Origin: Rusavskia elegans
Taxonomy: Eukaryota > Ascomycota > Lecanoromycetes > Teloschistales > Teloschistaceae
Assembly: GCA_011316305.1 (NCBI GenBank)
Contig: SAUG01000034.1
Span: 372,001 to 436,000, forward strand
Length of the DNA stretch: 64,000 bases
Reading direction: 5' to 3'
Shown here: piece by piece, positions 12,165-22,949 of the stretch
How the letters are laid out: every line of letters begins with the position of its first letter
How positions within the stretch are numbered: position 1 is the first letter of the stretch
Translations under genes and position numbers: made by a program
Notes under the pieces: model-generated
Told to the model about the DNA's origin: nothing
Seen by the model: only the letters and a program-made list of their open reading frames with translations
Databases searched by the model: none

Positions 12165-15100
12165 GTTATTATAAACGTTTTATTCTTTAAAATTAAATAT
12201 CAACTAGCAGTTTTAATAAACTTAACTATTAACAGGGTATCTATTTTACCTACTATATAACTTTTAATTAACAGTAAATCAACAGGCCATCTAGAAACTA
12301 GCAGCGCCTCCTAAAGTAGGCGGCAGCTATAGCAAAAATAGCTTTATACGATATTAGCTTAATAATAGAGGCGAAAGTTTTATTAAAATTAATACCGGCT
12401 TCCTATTTAAAACTACGAATAACCTAATAGACTTTAAAGCGCGTAATCTTATTACTAGTATCCCTTTTAATCTTATATATCTATTTACCCCCTAGGAAAT
12501 ATTTTATAAAGAGTATTAATACCTTAGTATATAATATCTAAGTATTATTTAGTTCTAATAATACTAGTTTTTCTTCTATAGCCTTATACTATTTATCGGC
12601 GTAGAGTAATTCTATAGCCTCCTTATATAACTAGGGTTCGGAAGGATCTAATATTATACTATTTTTTTATAGTACTAATAAATATATAGATATTTATAAT
12701 TAGATCTAGTAAAGAGCGATTAAAATTATTTAATACCCGGAGTTCGGGGTAATTATATAGAACTTAAACGAGGGATTAAATAATATAATTAGTTTACAGG
12801 CGAGATATAATAGTCTAAAGATAGAGCGATAATATATCGGAATCGGAATCCGAATTATTAATATCGGTAATATAAAGACTATTAAGTAAATTAGCCGGTA
12901 ATAGAATTTAACTATAAGTAAAATGAGTTCGGTAAAGTACTAGGATTTAGCGCAAGGAAGCTATTAGTTTAGATATTAATAGAAGGTTACTAGGTTATAA
13001 CTATAATCCTCTAGAATTAGACCCCCTATTAGTACGCTACTATTTCTATAGGGGTTATTTTTTTTTAGATTCTTCTAATTTCTATAGATCTAATAAATCT
13101 AGATTTTAACCTATTTCTTTAAATACTATAGAAAAGGCGCGGACGATTTTATTCTAAAAATTTAAAAGTTTATAAATAATATTACTAAAGTAACCGTCTA
13201 AAATATATCTATAGCTTTAATTATAGAATTTCCGAATCTTTTTATTATATATTAGGTATATTATAGAATCTAGAACGCGGAATTAGTTTAAATCTAGAAA
13301 TTTATTATATTTCTTTTTATATAGGATTATATCTAATTTATTACTAGATAACTAGAAATATAGAAAAATAGTAGCTTTAATAAATAGCGGTTAATATTTC
13401 TTACTAAAGCCGCTATATTCTAATACAGGATAGGCTTTATATATTAGTATTTATCTAAAATATTTAGAAATACTATTATATTATAGATTATTAGATACAG
13501 TAGACTTCTACTAGATATCTTTATTAGTAAAACTTTTAGATATAATATAGCTCCTAAATTCGTTATCGCTATAAAAATATTTAATAATAAAAACGCCTTT
13601 TTTAATAAAGATATAGAAGTAGTTCTAGTATTTAAAGGTTTTAGAGCCGTCTTTTATTTTAATTATATCTAGGAAAGTAAATATATCTTAACTTCTATTA
13701 TATACTACTAGAACTTTACTCCTTCGAATAGGTCCTATATAGTTAGTATAAACGAAATCTATAGAACCGCTACCGGGACAGATATAGCTTCTATAAAGTT
13801 ATTTATATTATTTACCTAGAATATAAATCTTATAGAAATCGGATTTAAGTTTAGAAACTTTAGATAGATCGATTTCTATAGATATATTTACTAGTCTATA
13901 TAAATTCTAGTTACCTAGATATCTAAACCGGACGTACTAGAAACTTTCTACTTTTATTAATAATTTAGTAAAGACCTTTAAAGCTATATCGGGTATTAAT
14001 AAAAATAAAATAAAAATAGAAAATAAAAAAAAATAAAAAAAAGATTTTATAAAACCGTACTATATAGTATTAATATTTAATAGAAATAGACCTTTATATA
14101 TATAGATAAATAATATTAAATCTAAAATACTAAAACTAAAGCAAAAACTATAGTTTTTAATAATTATTTTAGTATCTATTTTCTAAATTTATAATATTAA
14201 TAGAAAATTAGTACCGGACCTAAAAGTATAAAGGATATTATAGAACTTTATAGGGCGGTAACTAGTATTTATAAAATAGTTAAATATAATAATACTTTTA
14301 GTAATTAGTCGGGGGCTAATAGTACTACTAATACCGGTTATAAATTAATTCTAGATAGATTTTATACTAGATTTAATAAAAAAAATACTACTAGAAGGTA
14401 GTATAATAGTTATAGATATAGTTAAATATCTAATAATTAATAAAATCTAGTTCATTTAATAAAGCCGATAAGGTTATAGGAACGAAAGTTATAAAGCTAA
14501 AATTAGTAGAAGCCGGTATTATTATAATAAAATTTAGTAATTTCTTAGATTTTAAAGGTTTATTTTTAGATTTATTATCTTTAGATTTATTATTTTTATA
14601 ATCTTTACTATTTTTACTATCCTTATTTTTACTACCTTTACCTTTATTACTGCTATCCTTTTAACGTTTTTTACCGCTATTTTTTAATTTTTTTACTATC
14701 TAAACCTTCTTTAATTTAGAATATAGATTATAGTAGGTTTCCTTTATATAACCGTTTTAGTTATAGTAGAAATAATAGTTAACTTTAATAACTTACTTAT
14801 TTAGATTATTTATAGATAGGAAAATATTAGTTCTAGTAGTAGTAGACTCGCTATTACTATATTAGTAATACTCTTTACTAATAGTAGTATTAATAGTTTT
14901 ATCTAGAATAACTACCTTCTATTTTTATTTATTTTTATTACAAATAATAATATTATTTTAGGTAAATAAAGTCTAGAAATAGCTAAAAGCAGCCCTAAAG
15001 CCCTAAAAGAATTTTAAAATAAAAAAGCTTTCTAAAATAATAATACCTATAGCTAAAATTTTATTAATAAATTTAGAAAATTTCGCTATATAAATATCTA

Positions 15101-15638
15101 TATTTTTAAAAGAACTATTATAATAGAAGATATCTAGCTAGGTATTAAATTCTATAAATTTACCGGTATTATAAACTCGATATTATATCTAGAATCTATC
15201 TAGTATCTTTTTAGTATCTTATATAATATCTTTAATATAGTTTTTAGTATTAATATTATAGATCGTCTTAATTACTATATAGATATATTCTATCCGTTCT
15301 TTTTTATAATTAAAGAGAGCCGGAAGTAAAGGACCTTTAGTAGTAGCTTAAAGATTATTAAAAATAAGGTAAACTATAATAGCTTCTTCCTAATTTTTAT
15401 AATCCGAATAGGTCTCGAGCTTTAGAACTATATTAATAGAATAGCTAGAATCTTCTAGTTTAGTATTATCTATAATTAATAATATAGGGGTAGATATATT
15501 ATAAAATTTAGTACTAGACTATAGAATCGTATAAAGAATAGTATTATAAAAGGAGGAATCCGAAAAAAAATCTAGAGACGAGTACCGGAAAAGTATAATA
15601 ACTTTAAGGCCGAATAAATTACTCGGGCTTAAAAGTAT

Positions 15639-16670
15639 TAAAAAAGGACTAAAAGCTATAAAAAGGTCCGGGTTATCTTTAAATATAATAGAAAGTAACT
15701 TCGATAGATAGTAATTAAAGTCTAGATATAGACGGTTTTAAATAGCAAGGTTAATTTATTATTAGTTATATAGGAGCCTATAGTCTTTAATAGAAAATTA
15801 GAAATTATAGGCGGATTAACTTACCCGGAAGTTATTAAATAGTCCCTAAAGAAAATATTATTTAAAAGTTTTAAGATTATAAGGATTAGTATAAGGCTTT
15901 AATAATAATAATATAGAGGTGGATATAAGATTTAGAATAGATTAAATAAAGCTTTAAAAATTAAAATAATATAATAATAGTCTTTAGTAATAAATAGAAA
16001 GCTTCGAATTCTTATATTACTTAGAATTAGAGCTTAATAGCTCTAGCTTTAAAGGCGAGATAGTTAGTTTAAAAGTAGTAGAGGCTCGCTTAGACTATTA
16101 GAAAGTTAGGAAAGATATAATAGCTAGAAATATAGTCGACTAGCCCCCTATTTTATAGAGATTTTAGTCTATACTAAATTAGCTAGGTAGTCGCTTCCTA
16201 TATTTATTTATAATAGCTAGTACGAGTTTAGCTATCTAGATTACTATAGAATATACGCCGATAACTAGCGTTAGTAAGGTAGCAGGATATAAAACTAATA
16301 ATTATAAAAATCTAATTTTAAAAGCCTAATTACTATACCTAGTATAATATTCCTATAGTAATATATCTATACGTAGTAAATCAGCGACTTAATAGTTCTA
16401 TCTAAAAGTAAAGAGATTAGTAGTTTAAATAGCTAGAAAGGGTTATAAAATAAAATAAAAACGGGATACTTATAGGTAGTAGTATTACTATAGACTTCGT
16501 CGTTTACTATATTAGATACTTTATACGGTTTAATAATATATATCGGATCTATTAAAAGGTAGATAGAAAAGAAAATTTAATAAAAATATAAAGAAGTTAA
16601 ATATAAAAATATAATACTCGCGAATAATAATAATAATTATTATAAACTAACTTAGCTAGAGTTTATAACC
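15639..16670 (-). other. Leader of copia A
   Basis: About 1.0 kb between gag and the 5' LTR of A, matching the leaders of C (47353-48459) and B (48641-49747). I see no coding frame in it. It ends next to the LTR with the RIPped reverse complement of the GGTTATAAACCCGG site. Confidence 0.6.
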
Positions 16671-16801
16671 TATTAAAATTGTATATATAGAATATTAATC
16701 TTAATTTACTAAGGTAGGCTTTCGTCTGGACTAAATATATAAGAAGGAGGTAGCAGGGCCTTAGCGCCTAGATCTGTTGTACGTAATACGTACTTCCAAT
16801 A
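16671..16801 (-). repeat. 5' LTR of copia A with internal 45-bp deletion
   Basis: 131 bp instead of 176. The sequence jumps from CCTAGATC directly to TGTTGTACG, losing the central GC-rich part present in every other LTR here. Both ends are intact (TATTAAAATT to TTCCAATA), so it is a true LTR with a deletion, not a fragment. Confidence 0.88.
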
Positions 16802-17418
16802 AATATAGCTAGAAACGTTAGGTAGGATATCCCGTATAATAGTTCGCGGTAGAATATCCTTTCTTTATATACTAGCTCTCTGTATTAGCGGAGCGACGTA
16901 TCTATAAAATATATAGTAATAAATTTATATATAGTAAATAGCGACTTTATAGTTCTATCCGAAAGAAAGAAAGTAAGTATTTTAAATAGCTAGAAAAGAA
17001 CGTAAGATAAGATAAAAAGGTCTATTTAACTATTTGAAATTTCGGCAGTTACCGCAATACTAATAGATAGTAGTATAACTATAGACTTTATTATTCGCCG
17101 TAATATATATCGAGTTCGGAAGGGTAGATAAAAGAGAAAATTCGTAAAATGTTTAAAAAGGCGTTAAATATAAAGATAAAATATTTAGAAATAACGATAA
17201 CAATTATTAATTCATTCGGCTAGAACTTCCGGATTTATAATCTATTAAATTTATATATTTAAAATATTCCACCAAAAATACTAAAATAGGCTTTCGCCTG
17301 AACTAAATATATAAAAAGAAGGTAGTAGGACTTTAGCGCCTAGAACCACTAGACCCGATCGATACTAGCGCCCTTGGCGCTTTAGTATAGCTGTTGTACG
17401 TAGCACGTACTTCCAATA
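16802..17418 (-). mobile_element. Copia E: leader and 5' LTR of an older copy, remainder left of window
   Basis: A second leader-like stretch (16802-17242) followed by a full LTR (17243-17418). The leader matches 49290-49740 of copia B. Because A's LTR ends exactly where E's leader starts, A most likely inserted into the leader of E, whose body should reappear beyond the left window edge. The presumed right target duplication is tataa at 17419-17423. Confidence 0.75.
17243..17418 (-). repeat. 5' LTR of copia E
   Basis: 176 bp from TATTAAATTT to TTCCAATA. It carries the central GC-rich part and GTTGTACGTAGCACGTAC, little mutated towards the 5' end of the element. Confidence 0.88.
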
Positions 17419-17423
17419 TATAA

Positions 17424-18960
17424 AGGCTTTGGATGTAAACTAATTAAATATAAATCTAGATAATTAATTTGTAATACGGTATCTATAGAATCTTCAAGCC
17501 TTTTGTAGTTATCTCTCGATTTAGTATACTATAGGGGAGACTATTTTACAATATTTACTATAAATAAAATCCTATTAGTTCTGATATAAATACTTATTTA
17601 TACTTTTAGCCTGTATCAGAATATATATCGGTGTTTAATAGGAATTTATATTACTAATACAGCTTTAAATCAATATAGACGAAAAAAAGATATATTTATA
17701 AATTTCAATTTTAATATCGATAACCAAATACTAATTAATATAAATACCGATTTTTCTAATATTATCCGAAGTCCATATTTAGGTCTTTCGACATTTAATT
17801 AAAATCATCTGATAATAATTGACGGGCAAAATACAAAAGTCTATATCTATACTATAGATTTTACTACTAATATATTCCGATAATACAAAAGTCTTAATCG
17901 ATACTATAGGATTTACTACCAATATATTCTAATAAACGACTATTAAAGGTTTTTTAGATTTTAAAACTAATCGGGGGTACGGTAAATATATAGTAACGAA
18001 CGATTAAAAAGCTAATTTCTTTTCTAAAATCCGTATCAATATAAGACTCTATTATCACTTTCGATAAAAATAAAAAAAAAGGATTGAATCGCAAAAAAAA
18101 TTAAATAAAAGCTAAAATATATTTTAATACCTTCGATAATCATTATATATACTAAGATAAACTCCCAAGTATAGAATCTAAATAAATACCGCTAAAATAT
18201 ATTTTACCTTTAGTTAATTTTATCTGTTCTAGACTTTCTAATACTATATAAACCAAAAATATAGATGTTAGTAAATTATTACAGTATATCTTCCTTTAAA
18301 AAATTTAGTCTTCAAAATATAAATAGTATTTTATATCGAGTTCCGAAATCATTATTCTACGATAAATACTATATATATACCTTAAAGGTCGCCACCGATT
18401 CTATAAAATTATCTTGATTTAAGATCGTTATAATATAGCAGACTGTTAAAATTCCTATTATACGGACGAATCCTAAACTTTTTATAAAACTTTAACTCTC
18501 TCTAGATAATATACGATATTCAACCTTTATTAAAAATATCTATTATACGTAGTTTAATAATCGATCTTTTATTTCTTTTACTCTATAGGCGTTATAATAT
18601 TCTGTAATATATATTAAAGTTACTCTTTATAAGATAAAAATAAAAGTTAGACTAATATTAGAATATATACTAAACTAACTCTAAGCTAACTCTAAATCCT
18701 ATATAGACACTTTTATATTAAAACTACAGTAAAAATAATTAATCTATAGATCTTTTAAATATAGTTTTAAATACTCGAATTATTAATTAGAGACTGAATT
18801 ATGGAAAAATAAAGCTACTATATATATCGCCGTAAAAATTTCCATAGATATTCTCGTAGAAATAACTATAAATCAAATATAGTAGAGTAATAAAAGCGGT
18901 AGCAAATACTTATTTCATAAATCTAAACTATCTACCAGATAGATTCCAAATTCTAGATTC
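17424..18960 (+). pseudogene. TNP2-like transposase relic X1, truncated by copia E
   Basis: The plus strand resembles the central and C-terminal part of the transposase relics at 22950-26540 and 55400-59400. Near 17630-17700 it reads an LIGIYI..ALNQ..RKKDIF block, the counterpart of LIGIYITIIALD at about 56817-56850 in the 10-kb element. In TNP2 (CACTA/EnSpm) transposases a comparable stretch precedes the catalytic region; that family assignment is from memory. The N-terminal part is absent because copia E abuts at 17418. CpA and TpG are more frequent than in the copia copies, suggesting lighter or different mutation. It is not functional. Confidence 0.5.
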
Positions 18961-20865
18961 TAAATTTCAAATTCTATATTCTATTATCCTATTATCCTAT
19001 ATTCTATATTCTAAGCCAGTCCGAATATCTATCGGATTCTAAAGCCTATATACTAGAATCTATTACTTTAACCCGCTTTACTTCCCTCGCTATTATTTCT
19101 ATTATCGGACCTAAAGTCCTTCGACTATTCTCTAATCTATATAGAGTCTTTATCTATATTAGATAGCGAGATATTCGGTTTAATCTTTTTATTCCGGTAT
19201 TTCTTTATAGTAATTCTTTATAACTTTTTTACCGATACCTTAAACTTATTAGATATTACTAGTTTATAAAACTATATTAATATATTAACCCGTTTATATT
19301 TATAATTCTAGAACCTATATTTATCTACTAACTAATCTATTATTAGAGTAACGCGAGCGGCAAGGTTAGAATAGATATCTATATAATAGTTAGCCGATAG
19401 AAATAAATACTAAAAGGGTCGAGGAAGGACGAAAAAAAATCTATAGAAAATATACTTTAGAATATAAAGAAAACCTTTTTAGAAAATCGTTTAGTCTCTA
19501 TAATATCGATAACCTTAGAAATAAATAAAAAATTAAAGGCGAAAAATAAAGGATTATATATACTAGTAAATATAGATTCTAGACCCCGAATATAGTCTAT
19601 CCCGCTAATAATCTTCTAGGTATTATAAACGAGATACTATCCAACAATAATCTATTAAAAGGATCATATATATATAAATAAATACTATATTTATTAGATC
19701 TGTACCTTTATATCTTCTATAGATAAAGTAACTACTTCTATTTAGAGGTATATTAGTTAATTTTCAGCGCCGACTATATCTATTTCTAATTCTATATTCT
19801 GACGCCAGTACTCTAAACAATCGTAATAAATTCTACGACGTTATCGAGATAGAAATAAAGTAGGAAATATAGTCGATATTTAACCTATAACTTCTCTATA
19901 CGTACTTTAGGTTCCTTCGTTAAACGGGATCTCTATTTCTTTATAGATATAGGCTTAAAAGGAGAGATATTATCAGGTTTACTAATACTAGAATTCTAGG
20001 TTTAGAAATGGTTAATCTATTAGACGGCGTCCTTATCTAAAATCTTACTACTAACAGCGGTAAATATCAACTATCGATAACTATTAGCTATAGTAGCGGG
20101 AAAAAAAGAATTAAATAATTTATATTATAGCAAGTACTATCGATAAAAGTTGTATTATTTATAAATTCGCTTTTAGATTCGACGGCTTAGGCTTCGTAGT
20201 ATACTTTAAGGCTTTTAAATATTTTAGCTTTTAAAGTAGATTAAAAAGTCGCTTTTTTAAGGCGAGTAATATCGATATAAAACTATTCTTTAATTTTTAA
20301 TAGCGAAAGTAGAAAATCCGAGTTACTTTCTTCGTTACTTAAAACCTCTTCGGTAAAAAATCTAGCTTAAAACTTTATAATCTGCCAATTCTAAATTTTT
20401 TTATCCAGTAGATATTAGTATTTCTTAAAAGTTGTTATAAAAAAAACCGCTATTAGATTTATACTTTTTCGACTATCTAGATAATTCTTCCTTATTATTA
20501 TTTTTAAACCGACTATTAGGATTAAGTTTTGATATCTATAGTTTATAAGTATTAATAAATTAGTACTTTTTTAATTATCTAGAATAGCTAGAAAGCGGAT
20601 TAGTAAAAGATTTTTAAATCTAAAATTTAGGGAGGCTAGAGCTACTATTTTCTTTAGGACCTATTATATATAAACAAGATGCAGAAAAGATAAAGTAAAA
20701 ACAAAATAATTATAAATAAAGAAATAGATTTAGAGATATTAATTACTAACCCGGTATAGATATATACTAACAGGCAGTAATAGAATATATTTAGGAAAAG
20801 GATAGCTAATAAGGTTTTTTAAAATAATATTTTGATATTAAACTCTAGTTCTACTATTAATATAC
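18961..20865. other. Unidentified relic DNA
   Basis: AT-rich sequence with many stops in all frames and no recognised domain. It starts with a short low-complexity run of TATTCTA/TATCCTA units (about 18945-19015). From its position beside X1 it may be the rest of that element, as 59400-61876 is in the 10-kb element, but I could not align the two. Confidence 0.4.
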
Positions 20866-20934
20866 GCTATTTAGGTCCGATATGATCTACTCGTTCGTAC
20901 CTCGCTTCGTAGATTAATATCGGGCCTAAATAGC
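20866..20934. repeat. Imperfect hairpin, about 25-bp arms
   Basis: GCTATTTAGGTCCGATAT on the left pairs with ATATCGGGCCTAAATAGC on the right, with further pairing of GATCTAC with GTAGATT inward, leaving a loop of about 20 nt. The single mismatches are of the RIP type. It could be a terminator-like or fold-back sequence of a decayed element. Confidence 0.7.
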
Positions 20935-21190
20935 TTCCGGACTTGTTTTAAAATCCGATTTTCGAAGCTATATTTATTATAAAAGTAATACTTTCCATTT
21001 ATAGTCAAATACTTTCAGAATCTTATTTTATATATAAATTAGATTAAATAAATTCTACTAATAAAATTAAATAATTCAATTTTTAAATGGATTTTTTTAT
21101 AGAAATCGATGTTTTTAATAGCTATTAAAATAAATTTAACTATTATAAAATCTAAAAGATTTAATATTAATTCTTTAAATAGTACGAATT
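20935..21190. other. AT-rich spacer before the tandem array, nothing recognised
   Basis: No gene, repeat or motif supported. Confidence 0.4.
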
Positions 21191-21862
21191 TTAGCCTATA
21201 ACGTCAGATATATATTATATATATATAGTGAAGAATTAGAGATACTAGATTTAGATAAGGTTTGGCGCCGGTCTAGTAAAGCTAGTAGAGCTGTCAGGAA
21301 TATAATAATATTACTAATAATCCTATTTTAAATATCTAATTATTTAACGCCTATTAGTTAGATTTAATCATTTTACTATCGTTCGGAAGCTCTAAATAAG
21401 CTCTTTAATATATATAATATTTAGCCTATAACGTTAGCTATATATTACGTATTTATTATAGGAAGTTATAGGCGCTGGATTTAGGTAAAGCTTGGCACCG
21501 GCCTTATAGGGCTGCTAGGAATACTACTAATAGCCCTTGCTTATATACGTAGTTTCTTAATATCTATTAGCTAGAAATTAATTATTTTTATATCGTTCGA
21601 AAGCTCTAAATAAATTCTTTAATATTTATATTTTTTAGCCTATAACGTTAGCTGCGTATTATATATATACAGTAGAAAGTTATAGATACTAGATCCAGAT
21701 AAAACTTAGCGCCGGCCCGGTAGGGCTGGTAGGGCTGTTAGTATCAATACGGTTATAATAGGTAAAAGTATTTAATACGTTTAATTCCTTAACGCCTATT
21801 AGTTAGATAAATATATAAATTAGATATATTTATAGAGTTCATTAAAGTCTTTAAATAGAATC
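21191..21862 (+). repeat. Tandem array, three units of about 214-230 bp
   Basis: Units start with TTAGCCTATAACGT at 21191, 21421 and 21635. Each has a GC-richer core GGCGCCGG or GGCACCGG with AGGGCTG-type repeats, followed by a shared tail CTCTAAATAA.CTCTTTAAT. A degenerate fourth start may lie near 21868. The units differ by more than C-to-T changes, so they are old. No coding frame spans them. Confidence 0.8.
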
Positions 21863-22189
21863 AGTTTATAGCTTATTATATTCGTTAGCGTAAAAGCTAT
21901 TCTATATATAAATTTTAATCGAGGTTTAATATTCGGTCACGTTACTGCAGTTTTAATAAAGCGGGTAGTTATCAGTGATTCGAATTCTAGTATATTATTT
22001 AAACTATATTATATCCTAATTTTACTATCTAATTTCAAAATTTATTATAATATTTTAGAATATTATTACCTACTACTTTTTAATTAAATCTATAATATAC
22101 TATATATCTATATAGACGTCAAAGACGTATATTAATTCTTTAGATCGGATTAGAATAGATCGGGTAGTTAATAGGAAGGTTAATAAAAC
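21863..22189. other. AT-rich DNA, nothing recognised
   Basis: No frame, repeat or motif supported. Confidence 0.4.
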
Positions 22190-22830
22190 CCCGGAAACCT
22201 TTTTCTAGATCGACTACTAATATTTCTTTTAGAACCTACTATTCTATCTCGGATTTCGATCGTGATATACTATAGTATTTAATAGACGAAAAGTATTATT
22301 ATCAACGTTTAGAATACTTTTAGGAAAACGTCGTAATTAGATATTGAACCTATAAGCCTCGACAAAATTTAGAATAAGAGCTGGCGAGCCTATAAATATC
22401 TAAGCTATACGTAAGTAACTCTCTATCTACTATAAGATTCAGTCGTTTTCGGCTATTTAGGGAACTCTTATCTGAAATTCGTATACTTCGAAGAGGCGTT
22501 AGAGGACTATTATATATATTTACCTATAGTATCTCGCAGCTATCCATATTTAGATCTAGGTTTTAGAATCTCGCTAATCTATCGATAGAGTCTAAAGAAA
22601 TCTATAATCTTATTAGTACCTTTAGTTCTTCCCCGGGTAGTCTATATCTCCTTTTCTTTTACTCTTCGGTATTTCTACGATTTCTTTCCTTTACTTTCTA
22701 GTATTTCTAGATCAGTTTACTTCTTAGTCTCCGGCTTTTTATTATTTCTATATTCTTTTCCTACTTTTACTAGTATTTTCTCCTTAATTATCGGTATATT
22801 TCGAAAACTTAGGGTTATATTATCTAGACG
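22190..22830 (+). pseudogene. Coding-like relic of unknown family
   Basis: One plus frame is comparatively free of stops from about 22200 to 22830, those present being TAA/TAG at likely Gln positions. It reads an Arg/Ser/Leu-rich polypeptide, for example RFSRFRLFRELLSEIRILRR near 22440. It lies directly upstream of the TNP2-like relic X2 and could be its N-terminal exon or a separate ORF of the same element. I recognise no domain. Confidence 0.3.
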
Positions 22831-22949
22831 TAATAAAAAAAATATATATGCTTTTAAGTGCTTAATATATACCTTTACTATACTATTAATTTCTTATCGG
22901 GCTAGTAATCGAAAATGAAAAGTAGTATAATATAGAACTTATTTTAACC

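Larger units (their letters stand above)
3869..12316 (-). mobile_element. TIR-800 element, copy 3, split by copia D
   Basis: Inverted copy of the same element. The left arm is 3869-4522 and the right arm 12165-12316; together, less the 5-bp duplication, they total 801 bp, exactly the length of copy 2. It is flanked by TA (3867-3868 and 12317-12318) inside the gag-pol of copia A. Removing it restores the continuous sequence seen in copia C near 43990. With copy 2 only 134 bp away in the opposite direction, the two form a large inverted repeat (2934-3734 against 3869-4522). Confidence 0.9.
1930..15638 (-). pseudogene. gag-pol relic of copia A, split by two insertions
   Basis: Reads leftwards from an ATA (a likely RIPped ATG, conserved in all copies) at 15638 to a stop at 1930-1932. 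The actual coding parts are 12317-15638, 3735-3868 and 1930-2933; the rest is TIR copies 2 and 3 and copia D. The Lys/Asn-rich gag linker lies near 14540-14680, the integrase near 13300-13900 and the RNase H near 2050-2300, by alignment with D. The frame carries many TAA/TAG codons at Gln and Trp positions. About 37 bp are missing near 3745. No product is possible. The terminal stop is TGA here and TAA in D. Confidence 0.85.
1..16801 (-). mobile_element. Copia A: Ty1/copia LTR retrotransposon, interrupted and cut by window edge
   Basis: Minus-strand copy of the same family as D, B and C. It occupies 1-992, 1796-2933, 3735-3868 and 12317-16801; the gaps are three inserted TIR elements, the last containing copia D. 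The copia sequence rejoins exactly across each insertion when aligned by eye with B (36240 region) and C (43860 and 43990 regions). Its 5' LTR is 16671-16801. Its 3' LTR and the last few hundred bases lie left of the window. At 3735-3868 it lacks about 37 bp present in C, so it has suffered deletion as well as RIP. The bases after its right end (aatat, 16802-16806) are the presumed target duplication, but the partner is outside the window. Confidence 0.9.
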
